Source: Defluviitaleaceae bacterium | GTDB taxonomy: Bacteria > Bacillota > Clostridia > Lachnospirales > WRAX01 | Assembly: GCA_009779935.1 (NCBI GenBank) | Contig: WRAX01000021.1 | Coordinates: 1 to 38,911, forward strand | Direction: 5' to 3' | Length of the DNA stretch: 38,911 bases | Shown here: positions 23,623 to 30,575 of the stretch, one piece after another | Layout of the letters: each line of letters opens with the position of its first letter | Numbering within the stretch: position 1 is the stretch's first letter | Program-made: the position numbers and the translations under genes | Notes under the pieces: generated by a model | Told to the model about the DNA's origin: nothing | The model's database searches: none | What the model saw: the letters and a program-made list of their open reading frames with translations, nothing else

Positions 23623-23649
23623 TAAGTTGCACACGATTTTTGCCGAAAT
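23623..23649 (+). promoter_or_regulatory. Sigma-D (sigma-28) flagellar promoter for fliD
   Basis: TAAG (23623-23626), exactly 15 bases, then GCCGAAAT (23642-23649). The Bacillus sigma-D consensus is TAAA-N15-GCCGATAT, so 11 of 12 positions or nearly so are kept. It sits about 100 bases before fliD, as expected for a class III flagellar operon. Confidence 0.75.
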
Positions 23650-23668
23650 AAACTTAATGATGTATGTC

Positions 23669-23708
23669 ATGCGCAATGCCAAATTTTATTTTGTGTTGTT
23701 TTGCGCAT
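23669..23708 (+). repeat. Inverted repeat in the fliD leader
   Basis: ATGCGCAA (23669-23676) and TTGCGCAT (23701-23708) are perfect 8-bp arms around a 24-base loop that can pair further internally (CAAA/TTTG). It may fold in the 5' untranslated RNA ahead of the ribosome site; its function is unknown. Confidence 0.45.
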
Positions 23709-23747
23709 TTTAGAGATACTAAACCTTGATTAGGTAGGAGGAATATT

Positions 23748-26252
23748 ATGTTTACAAATCAGTTAAGGATGACTGGGTTTTCTGGCATTGATGTGCAGGA
23801 TATGGTAACACAAATGATGCGTGCGGAGTCTTTCAGGCTTAACCGCTTTACCCAACAACGCCAAATTTTATCTTGGCAACAGGAATCTCTCAGGGCTGTT
23901 GGCGCAAGCATGATGAATTTTAGAAACAATTTTACCCGTATTGACCCCCTTGGAGGCGGCCTTGCAGGCATCAATAATCCCGCCAGTTTTAGGGGTTTTT
24001 CTGCTAACATCACTAATATTACATCCAGCGGCAACAATGGACACACAAATGGCATAACCGTTGGCACAACCGCTAACACTCAAGCGGGTAATCACACTAT
24101 TACCGTAAACAGTGTGGCGCAAAGCCATGCCCTTAGGGGGCAACAACATGCGGGCACTGTAAATTCCAGCCACATCGCTTTTGGTTCGTTTATTCGTGGC
24201 GACAATGTGGTGGGTGGTGACCGTACATTTAACGGCAATTTCGGCATTAGCGTAAATGGCGTAAACCGCCATGTTAATGTGGATTTGCATCAACTGGCCG
24301 GCGGCATGGATCCCAATAACCCCCTATTTAATCCCGACGCCCACACGGCACTTGCCGCCATTAACGGCAGCCAGGATTATATTAGAGCCACCCAAGATAC
24401 AATTCGTGATTTGCAGCAGTCCATTGCCAGCGAAAGAAGTGCTTTGCAAGATTTTGGTCGCAACCTTAATCCGAGAATAACCCTATCACAAATGCAGAGT
24501 GAAGATTTCCGTAACGACCCTGATTCTGCATGGGCGGATTTGAGTGCTGCTGACCAACAATATATCTTAGACCGTTTAGATACCATCGACGGCATTCAAG
24601 ATCAGATTAGCGACCTTAACGATGATATAGCCAACCAAAGGGACATTATACGCAGCCAAGAGGCCATACTAATGAACAACACAGCGTTTATGAATGCCTT
24701 TGTTAATGCAGTTAATGTAGAGCTGGCCGGTTTTGGAACCGTAGATGTTGGGGGCACCTCCACCGCAAGGGCTACTGCAAGCTTTGCAAATGGAACCTTT
24801 ACTATAACTGCCGCTCCAAACAACAGCATACAAATGCAGGCAGGGCAAGGCACGCATGCTGTTGGCGTTGGTGCAATGGGCTTTGAAAGAGCGTCCAGCA
24901 ACTTTAATTCAGGACAAACCCTTGGCGAGTTTATGGGATTGCAAAGAGAGTATGTGCAAGCCAACGATGCCGACGGCAACCCTCGTTATGACAACAATGG
25001 CAATCCAGTTATGGAATTTAGCCACTGGCTAAATGCGGATGGCTCGGTTGCAACAGCCGCCCAAACCCAATTCAGCTTCACCATATCCCAAGGCGGGCGC
25101 AATGTAACCATGTATTTTGATGTTGCCGACAATCCAAACCTAACTGTGCAACAAATGATGACGCAGGTTAACAATAATCCTGACCTTAATGTGCGCATGG
25201 CGCTTGATACAGTTAGCAATTCCATCACCCTGGAAAGCACTGTGGCGGGTGAAGCCAACCAAATCACAGCTATTAGTGATAATGACGGTGGTATTTTGGC
25301 ACGCTTGTTTAACCCGGCGGGCTCCGGCGTGGCTATTGGAGACCTGATTGAAACCCGTGAGGCCACCAATGCCAGTGTGACGGTAAATGGAACAACCATC
25401 GACCGTGAAAGCAACAATTTTTATGTTGATGGTATGAACATTGCAATAAACGCCGGTGCAGTTGGGCAAACTTTTAATGTAAATATGGCAGGTGATACAG
25501 CTACAACCCGCCAAATGGTAATGGATTTTGTAAATGCTTATAATGAGATTGTGCGGGAAATACAAAGCCTTTCTAATGTGGCTCGCCCACGCCAGCAAGG
25601 CGGCCGTGGTCACTTTATGCCGCTGACAGATGACCAGCGTCGTGGTATGAGTGAAAGCGAAATTGCCCTTTGGGAGCAAAATGCACGCACAGGCATACTG
25701 CATCGTGACCAGGAGTTGCGCAATATCTTAAACGATATGCGTAATGAGATGAGCCGTGTAGTTACTTTGGAAGACGGTACCCAGTTTTCTCTTGCAAACA
25801 TGGGCATTCGCCTTTCCACTAATGTGGCAGATGGTGCGATTTTAACTGTAAACGAAACCCAACTTAATGCCGCTTTAGAAAATAATATGGATGGTGTAAC
25901 CGCCATATTTACAGGGCAAGGTGCGACCGGAGTAAGCGGCGGCAATGCACCAACACGAAGGGACGGTAGCCCAATACTTGGCCTTGGAGAGCGCCTGGAC
26001 GCAGCCTTAAACAGGCATGTTACTGAGTGGAACACGGGCAATCTAGATCGCAGGACATCAGAAAGGCCCGGAGACCCAAGAGCTATTAGCACACGAATAG
26101 CAGAGCAAGACAGGCGCATTGAAAACATGATGCGCTGGCTTGAAAGGCGTGAAAATCAGCTATTTGCCCAGTTTAGCCGCATGGAGCAGGCAATGATGCA
26201 GGCCAATTCGCAGATGAGCTTCCTTGACCAATTTATTTGGGGCGGTCAATAA
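23748..26252 (+). CDS. fliD: Flagellar hook-associated protein 2 (filament cap) FliD
   Basis: An 834-residue FliD, the cap that folds flagellin at the filament tip. The N-terminal FliD_N motif is present ('SGIDVQDMVTQMMRAESFRLNRF', split before the Arg/Gln-rich helix 'QQRQILSWQQESLRAV'). The C-terminal FliD_C region starts near residue 590 ('DFVNAYNEIVREIQSL') and ends in a coiled coil 'RRIENMMRWLERRENQLFAQFSRMEQAMMQ'. The middle is unusually long, with two or more inserted domains (about 250-550), so the protein is larger than the typical 450-650 residues. AGGAGG precedes the ATG. A sigma-D-type promoter lies upstream. Confidence 0.92.
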   Translation: MFTNQLRMTGFSGIDVQDMVTQMMRAESFRLNRFTQQRQILSWQQESLRAVGASMMNFRNNFTRIDPLGGGLAGINNPASFRGFSANITNITSSGNNGHTNGITVGTTANTQAGNHTITVNSVAQSHALRGQQHAGTVNSSHIAFGSFIRGDNVVGGDRTFNGNFGISVNGVNRHVNVDLHQLAGGMDPNNPLFNPDAHTALAAINGSQDYIRATQDTIRDLQQSIASERSALQDFGRNLNPRITLSQMQSEDFRNDPDSAWADLSAADQQYILDRLDTIDGIQDQISDLNDDIANQRDIIRSQEAILMNNTAFMNAFVNAVNVELAGFGTVDVGGTSTARATASFANGTFTITAAPNNSIQMQAGQGTHAVGVGAMGFERASSNFNSGQTLGEFMGLQREYVQANDADGNPRYDNNGNPVMEFSHWLNADGSVATAAQTQFSFTISQGGRNVTMYFDVADNPNLTVQQMMTQVNNNPDLNVRMALDTVSNSITLESTVAGEANQITAISDNDGGILARLFNPAGSGVAIGDLIETREATNASVTVNGTTIDRESNNFYVDGMNIAINAGAVGQTFNVNMAGDTATTRQMVMDFVNAYNEIVREIQSLSNVARPRQQGGRGHFMPLTDDQRRGMSESEIALWEQNARTGILHRDQELRNILNDMRNEMSRVVTLEDGTQFSLANMGIRLSTNVADGAILTVNETQLNAALENNMDGVTAIFTGQGATGVSGGNAPTRRDGSPILGLGERLDAALNRHVTEWNTGNLDRRTSERPGDPRAISTRIAEQDRRIENMMRWLERRENQLFAQFSRMEQAMMQANSQMSFLDQFIWGGQ

Positions 26253-26683
26253 TGGCTAACTATTTGGACTTAATCGAACAAAAAACAGCCGCCTTTGAGC
26301 GGATATTGGATGCGACCAAAAAACACACCTTCACAGGTGCAAAGGAAGCCGCCGAGGAAGAGGGCGCAAACTTTGCACGCCTATACGAAGAGCGGGAACA
26401 TCTTTTTGCAAGGGTTAAAAAGCTGGAGGAAGCCTTAAAGGCTTGCCACCCACCCTCCTCCCCCAGCGGGGAGGAGGAGATTGCCCTTGCAACCCACTTA
26501 AATAAGCAACAGGAACTTGCAAAGGAAATTTTGGCAATGGATGAGGCCAATATCAAGCTGTATGAAACCTTCAAAACCCACATTACGGGTGATTTGAAGG
26601 GTATTACCCAAACCAAGCAGCTAAATGAAGCATATATGGAAGATTTTGAAGTGTCGGGATATTATTTCGACAAGAAAAATTAA
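26252..26683 (+). CDS. FliT-like flagellar chaperone candidate
   Basis: A 143-residue, largely helical and charged protein with heptad-like stretches (about 20-62 and 75-120). It starts at TAATG, sharing a base with the fliD stop, which implies coupled translation. Position between fliD and flaG/fliS, size and composition fit a FliT/FlgN-type export chaperone for FliD, but I see no decisive motif. Residues about 68-77 (PPSSPSGEEE) are encoded by a GC-rich hairpin that looks inserted and splits the helical region. Confidence 0.55.
   Translation: MANYLDLIEQKTAAFERILDATKKHTFTGAKEAAEEEGANFARLYEEREHLFARVKKLEEALKACHPPSSPSGEEEIALATHLNKQQELAKEILAMDEANIKLYETFKTHITGDLKGITQTKQLNEAYMEDFEVSGYYFDKKN
26454..26477. 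repeat. In-frame GC-rich palindrome inside the FliT-like gene
   Basis: CCTCCTCCCC-CAGC-GGGGAGGAGG has perfect 10-bp arms with a 4-base loop. It differs in sequence from the TAGGGTG palindrome family and keeps the reading frame. Confidence 0.7.
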
Positions 26684-26699
26684 GAGGAGGTAATAGAAC

Positions 26700-27182
26700 A
26701 TGGATGTTTACACTAATAACCGGCAAGTTTCGGCGGCTGCATCTGCAACTCCTACGCAGATTGTAAGGCCTGCGGACAACAACCGTACACAAAACAACAG
26801 ACAATCGCAACCGGCGGCAAATTCATCTGCGCCAAGCCTAAGCCAAATTGTGCCCACCCAGCGTTCTTTGGAAGTTGCCCAAACAGCTCTTACAGGTGAT
26901 GTGCCTGTGCGTGGCTATCAAGCACCCAGTGGCGGCTTGCTACGTGAAGAAGAGATAAGTGACCAAATGCTGGAAAGAGCCTTTGCTGATGCCAACAAGG
27001 CAATCCCCAACAACTCTTTCAGCCTATCTTATGGCGTACATGAAGCCACAAACAGGATAACTGTGGGCATTTATAGCTCCGATACCGGCGAGCTTATAAG
27101 AGAGCTTCCACCAGAATCCCGCTTGGACACATACGCAAGGATTTCAGAGTTTGTAGGCCTGCTTTTTGACGGCAATGCTTAA
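26700..27182 (+). CDS. flaG: FlaG family flagellar protein
   Basis: A 160-residue protein. Residues 1-80 are low-complexity (Asn, Gln, Pro, Ser, Ala) and probably disordered. Residues about 90-158 form the FlaG domain, with 'NSFSLSYGVHEATNRITVGIYSSDTGELIRELPPE' (broken by turns) and the final 'EFVGLLFDGNA', matching the FlaG 'DxxTGEVIRxIPPE...GLLxD' pattern. FlaG influences filament length and is usually next to fliD and fliS. GAGGAGG lies upstream of the ATG, 16 bases after the previous stop. Confidence 0.88.
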   Translation: MDVYTNNRQVSAAASATPTQIVRPADNNRTQNNRQSQPAANSSAPSLSQIVPTQRSLEVAQTALTGDVPVRGYQAPSGGLLREEEISDQMLERAFADANKAIPNNSFSLSYGVHEATNRITVGIYSSDTGELIRELPPESRLDTYARISEFVGLLFDGNA

Positions 27183-27218
27183 TGATGGCCTGATTAATAC
27201 CATTATAGGGGGCATTTG

Positions 27219-27620
27219 ATGAACAACCCATACGACACCTATAAAAATAATTCCGTTTTTACTGCCACTAAAGAGGAGCTAACTGCCATGCTCTATGATG
27301 GTGCTGTTAGGTTTTGCAATCAGGCAATTATTGCAGTTGAAAACAACGATGCGGGCAAGGCTAACGAAATGATACAGCGTACCCAAGCCATTATCCAAGA
27401 ATTTCGTTTGACATTGGATAAGAAATATGAAATATCCTTGCAATTGGACGCTCTTTACGAATATATGCTGCATAGGTTAATGCAGGCCAATGTGAAAAAG
27501 GATTTGGAGATACTGACGGCAGTGCGTGATGACATTAGGGACATGCGGGATACATGGAAAGAAGCCATTAAGCTTAGCCGTATGTCTTCTGCCCCGACAA
27601 CCAAGGTTTTGAACAATTAA
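27219..27620 (+). CDS. fliS: Flagellin export chaperone FliS
   Basis: A 133-residue FliS, the cytosolic chaperone that binds the flagellin C-terminus and prevents early polymerisation. The family core is visible: 'NPYDTYKNNSVFTATKEELTAMLYDGAVRF' (split), 'ANEMIQRTQAIIQEFRLTLD' and 'LYEYMLHRLMQANVKKD'. The ATG at 27219 is preferred to the adjacent TTG at 27216; AGGGGG lies upstream. Last gene of the fliD unit. Confidence 0.94.
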   Translation: MNNPYDTYKNNSVFTATKEELTAMLYDGAVRFCNQAIIAVENNDAGKANEMIQRTQAIIQEFRLTLDKKYEISLQLDALYEYMLHRLMQANVKKDLEILTAVRDDIRDMRDTWKEAIKLSRMSSAPTTKVLNN

Positions 27621-27660
27621 AAATATAGGGCAGGTCATTTTGTCCCGCCCTATATTTTTT
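27619..27660. terminator. Bidirectional terminator between fliS and the ECF operon
   Basis: AAAAATATAGGGC and GCCCTATATTTTTT pair around an inner GG/CC extension with one mismatch. The stop codon of the minus-strand kinase-fold gene lies inside the stem. Confidence 0.9.
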
Positions 27661-28279
27661 TATTTCTTCGGGCTCGTATTAACTCTACTGCCTGGTTTTG
27701 GTGGTATTGTATTTCTTGGGGGTTAAGGTGAAAAATTTCGGCAGCATGCCGGGCAATGATGTTAGAAAGGCTGACTTTTAGGCTGGTATGGTCGGGGTGA
27801 TAAGTTAGGATAAAGGCAAGTAATTGCCCAATGTCCTCCATAGGCGTGCCATGGGTTTCTTCTTCAAAATCTACACCCCAAATCTTTTCCCCGTCAAACA
27901 GGAAGTTTCTGCCATTTATATCCCCCCGGGATGTGCCTGCGCCCACTGCCATATAATAGGCGTGCAGCCAATCTATCAGACCTTTGGCAGCCTTTTCTTG
28001 TGAAACAATGTCGGGATTTCGCTCCCATTCATCAATCAAATCGGGCAGGGGTTTGGCGTCAATATATTCCATAAAAATTATGTTGCCACTAACTTTCAAT
28101 AGGCGTGGCACGGCAAGCCCGGCGGAATGTAATTGCGCCAGCCTTTCCGCTTCAAATGCGGCGGATTGGGCATTGGTGTGGATTTTTTCCACCCGTCCGC
28201 CATGTAGGCGCACTTTATTGCGTTTGCTGTTGAAGTAAATTGTCGGACAACCTGACTTCAATGTCGCACCCCTTTTCAT
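27650..28279 (-). CDS. Protein-kinase-fold protein (Bud32/aminoglycoside-kinase-like)
   Basis: A 209-residue single-domain protein. A small N-lobe ('NKVRLHGGRVEKIHT', then a helix 'AAFEAERLAQLHSAGLAVP') and hinge 'IIFMEYIDAKPL' precede a catalytic loop SRGDINGRNFLF (Asp and Asn in place) and a metal motif VDFEE (DFG equivalent). This is a minimal kinase like Bud32, RIO or the aminoglycoside kinases. The glycine loop is weak. The start is uncertain: ATG at 28279, TTG at 28258 (AAGGGG upstream) or TTG at 28306. It overlaps the mobB-like gene and is last in the ECF operon. It may phosphorylate the imported molecule; the substrate is unknown. Confidence 0.65.
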   Translation of the reverse strand: MKRGATLKSGCPTIYFNSKRNKVRLHGGRVEKIHTNAQSAAFEAERLAQLHSAGLAVPRLLKVSGNIIFMEYIDAKPLPDLIDEWERNPDIVSQEKAAKGLIDWLHAYYMAVGAGTSRGDINGRNFLFDGEKIWGVDFEEETHGTPMEDIGQLLAFILTYHPDHTSLKVSLSNIIARHAAEIFHLNPQEIQYHQNQAVELIRARRNKKI

Positions 28280-28994
28280 AACCTTCCAGCGTGCTAACCA
28301 CGCCAACTAGGGCATTTTTCAAAATTTCCTGCACAAAAGGCACCATCTTAATGGGGCGACCGTTTATTAAAAGCTCCACGCCCTTATCTGCAACACAGTC
28401 ACTACGTCGCTTTTCGCCCGCAATAATGGCCGCCGCCAGCCCATTGCAGCTGTATCCGCAAACCATGCAACATTCATCGGGAAAATTGGGTAGGCGGCTG
28501 TAAACACCCAATTCAACCAAATCCACCAGCTGTTGGACGTTGGTTGTGGCATCGATGGCTGGTTTGCCCTCATATCCATCAATTTCGGAAGATATCCGCC
28601 CGGATGCAGCAAAGGCCATGTCGCTCCACTTCTGCGCTAAATCATCCATGCTATGGGCGGTTACAATGGTTGGTATCTTGATGCAGTCCACACCCTCCAA
28701 CACAACCCAGTCATAACCTTCCCTCTCGTATGCATCAAGGATTTTATCCACGGGCAACCTATTGGGATAAAGTATACTGGTTTCACCCAGCCCACGGGCA
28801 GTTACCAGCGTGGCCCCTGCCTGTTTGTGGCGGTTTGTATTGCTGTCCTGCCTTGGGTCTATGGCAAATTGCTGGTTGTGGATATCTTTAACCGAACCCA
28901 CCTTGTAACCGCGGCGCACCAGCTCGCTAATAATCGCCTCGATAGTTGTGGTTTTGCCGCTGCCCGATATGCCGCAAATGCTGAAAATCTTCAT
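28215..28994 (-). CDS. MobB-like P-loop GTPase with C-terminal cysteine-rich domain
   Basis: A 259-residue protein. Residues 1-170 match MobB, the GTP-binding adaptor of molybdopterin guanine dinucleotide synthesis: Walker A GISGSGKTT (about 8-16), 'GYKVGSVKDIHNQQFAIDPRQDSNTNRHKQAGA' in pieces, 'WVVLEGVD'. A C-terminal part (about 190-225) carries CCMVC, a Cys eight bases of protein later, and DC, spaced like a metal or Fe-S site, within 'GLAAAIIAGEKRRSDCV'. Similar tails occur in MobB-like proteins of anaerobes. GGGAGG precedes the ATG and lies inside the end of the 44-codon ORF upstream. No mobA is visible. Its place in an ECF operon links the operon to molybdopterin chemistry. Confidence 0.8.
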   Translation of the reverse strand: MKIFSICGISGSGKTTTIEAIISELVRRGYKVGSVKDIHNQQFAIDPRQDSNTNRHKQAGATLVTARGLGETSILYPNRLPVDKILDAYEREGYDWVVLEGVDCIKIPTIVTAHSMDDLAQKWSDMAFAASGRISSEIDGYEGKPAIDATTNVQQLVDLVELGVYSRLPNFPDECCMVCGYSCNGLAAAIIAGEKRRSDCVADKGVELLINGRPIKMVPFVQEILKNALVGVVSTLEGYEKGCDIEVRLSDNLLQQQTQ

Positions 28995-28995
28995 A

Positions 28996-29130
28996 CTAAC
29001 AACCTCCCGCTCTACAACTAAGAATCACTTTTGTGTGATATGCTTTCTTTGTCTTCAACCCCATCCATCGATCGCAATCCTTGAATACGCCGGCAAAAAC
29101 TCCGCATAGTTCTATCGATATTTCGTTCAT
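28996..29130 (-). CDS. 44-residue cysteine-containing small protein (candidate)
   Basis: An ATG at 29130 with AAGGGG upstream opens a frame of 44 codons ending in TAG at 28998-28996, one base before the mobB-like ATG. It begins 12 bases after the EcfT stop. The product begins MNEISIELCGVFAGVFKDC and ends in RAGGC, with Cys at 9, 19, 39 and 44 and several Lys/Arg. The exact fit between two operon genes argues that it is translated. I do not recognise a family. It could be a metal- or pterin-handling peptide, or only a coupling leader. Confidence 0.5.
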   Translation of the reverse strand: MNEISIELCGVFAGVFKDCDRWMGLKTKKAYHTKVILSCRAGGC

Positions 29131-29142
29131 AACAATAGCCCC

Positions 29143-29913
29143 TTATAATACGCTCATTATCATTTCAAAAAAGTTGTGGTTAAATGTTACAAAGCTTACA
29201 ATGCCTGCCATGGCGAGGACGCCCACCATTTTAGCGATATCCAGCCCTGTTAGGCGTAGGGTAAAATAGCTGGTGCGTTGCGGCAAAGCACGAAAGCCCC
29301 GCATTTCCATGGACATGGCAAGTTCCTTGGCCTGTTGCAGGCTGGAAACGAGGGTGGGCAACAACAGGTAACTGTACAGACCCAGCCGCTTGCGCAATTT
29401 TAGCTTTTTAACCTCCACACCCCGCAATTGCAGGGCGGTTAGGCTATCTTGCATTTCCTGGGCAAATTGGGGCACAAAACGGATACCGATGCTGACCATA
29501 TACGCCATTTCGTAGGGCATTTTCATTTGCACCATGGCTTGTATCAGCGCACGTGCCGGATACACCGTAAGCATGGCTGCACCGATGATGAAAAGGATAA
29601 GGCGCAAGGCAACCAGCACCCCCATGGCAATGCCGCCGCTGGTAAGGATTGGCACATCACCAAGTGCAAGCAGTATGATGCCTGATGGGGCGAAGAAACT
29701 GCGCATTAGCGTCACCAAAACCATAATTTGCATAAGCCGCTTTATGCGCCCAAACAAGCGGCGCAACTGCACCCCAAGCAATGCGGAAAATATTAGTGAT
29801 AAAGCAAGCAATCCCGCCATCGCCACCACATCCGTGCGGATTAAGATGCCAAGGGTGGAGAAAAAGATAACCAGCAGAAAAATGACACGGGGGTCGGTTT
29901 TTGGGCTAAGCAT
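29143..29913 (-). CDS. ecfT: ECF transporter transmembrane (T) component
   Basis: A 256-residue EcfT/CbiQ-family protein. About five membrane helices come first, then the long cytoplasmic coupling helices with the two Ala-Arg-Gly-type signatures: 'ALQLRGVEV' and 'SMEMRGFRA', which dock on the two ATPases. It ends with another helix. The ATG at 29913 overlaps the ATPase stop by 8 bases; a TTG at 29919 is possible. Because S, T and both A genes sit in one operon, this is a dedicated (group I) ECF importer, not a shared module. Confidence 0.9.
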   Translation of the reverse strand: MLSPKTDPRVIFLLVIFFSTLGILIRTDVVAMAGLLALSLIFSALLGVQLRRLFGRIKRLMQIMVLVTLMRSFFAPSGIILLALGDVPILTSGGIAMGVLVALRLILFIIGAAMLTVYPARALIQAMVQMKMPYEMAYMVSIGIRFVPQFAQEMQDSLTALQLRGVEVKKLKLRKRLGLYSYLLLPTLVSSLQQAKELAMSMEMRGFRALPQRTSYFTLRLTGLDIAKMVGVLAMAGIVSFVTFNHNFFEMIMSVL

Positions 29914-30574
29914 CCACAAATCGACCGCCTTTCATTTGGTGCACTGTGGCACCCATCATCTCCACAAACCCCATATCATGGCTGATTAGCAGTATGCCCA
30001 TGCCATCGGCCTGCAAAATTTTTAATGTATCTGCTAAAATTTGCCTTCGGGCTTTGTCCAGGCCTGTTGTGGGCTCGTCCAGCACAAAATATTTGGGCTG
30101 CATAACCATGGCGGCGGCAATTGCCAGCCGCTGTTTTTCCCCACGACTTAATGTGAAGGTGACACTTTCCTTTATATGGGACAACTCAAACTTTTCCAGC
30201 ATTTCGGCGGCCTTTTCGTTGGCCTCTTCTTTGGGCATCCCTCGCAATTCGAGGGGCATGGCAATCTCTTCCAAAGGCTTTGGGGCAAAAATTTGCCTGC
30301 TGGGCTCTTGAAACAAATAGCCAACCTGCCTACCAATCTCCCCAAGGGATAGGGTGGCAATGTCCGCATCATTGTAAAAAACGCACCCAAAAGCCGGCCG
30401 CAGGATGCCTGCAACCAGCTTTCCAAGGGTGGTTTTGCCGCTTCCGTTTTCGCCCATAACGGCGGCGCAACCGCTGGTGGTGAAGTTGTCCACCACCAGC
30501 TCAAAATTACTGCGCCGGTACCTGTCGGCATACTTAAAGCGCAAATCCTTTATTGTTACAGTAAAGCCACTCAT
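29906..30574 (-). CDS. ECF transporter ATPase (second A component)
   Basis: A 222-residue ABC ATPase of the ECF A type: Walker A GENGSGKTT, 'GYLFQEPSRQIFA' (the FQ-x-P-x-x-Q-x-F Q-loop typical of ECF ATPases), signature LSRGEKQR (Arg in place of the usual Gly-Gly pair), Walker B YFVLDEPTTGLD and LLISHD. The frame is open further upstream, but homology starts at the ATG at 30574, one base after the TAG of the preceding gene, so translation is probably by reinitiation; no ribosome site is visible. Confidence 0.9.
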   Translation of the reverse strand: MSGFTVTIKDLRFKYADRYRRSNFELVVDNFTTSGCAAVMGENGSGKTTLGKLVAGILRPAFGCVFYNDADIATLSLGEIGRQVGYLFQEPSRQIFAPKPLEEIAMPLELRGMPKEEANEKAAEMLEKFELSHIKESVTFTLSRGEKQRLAIAAAMVMQPKYFVLDEPTTGLDKARRQILADTLKILQADGMGILLISHDMGFVEMMGATVHQMKGGRFVDA

Positions 30575-30575
30575 A

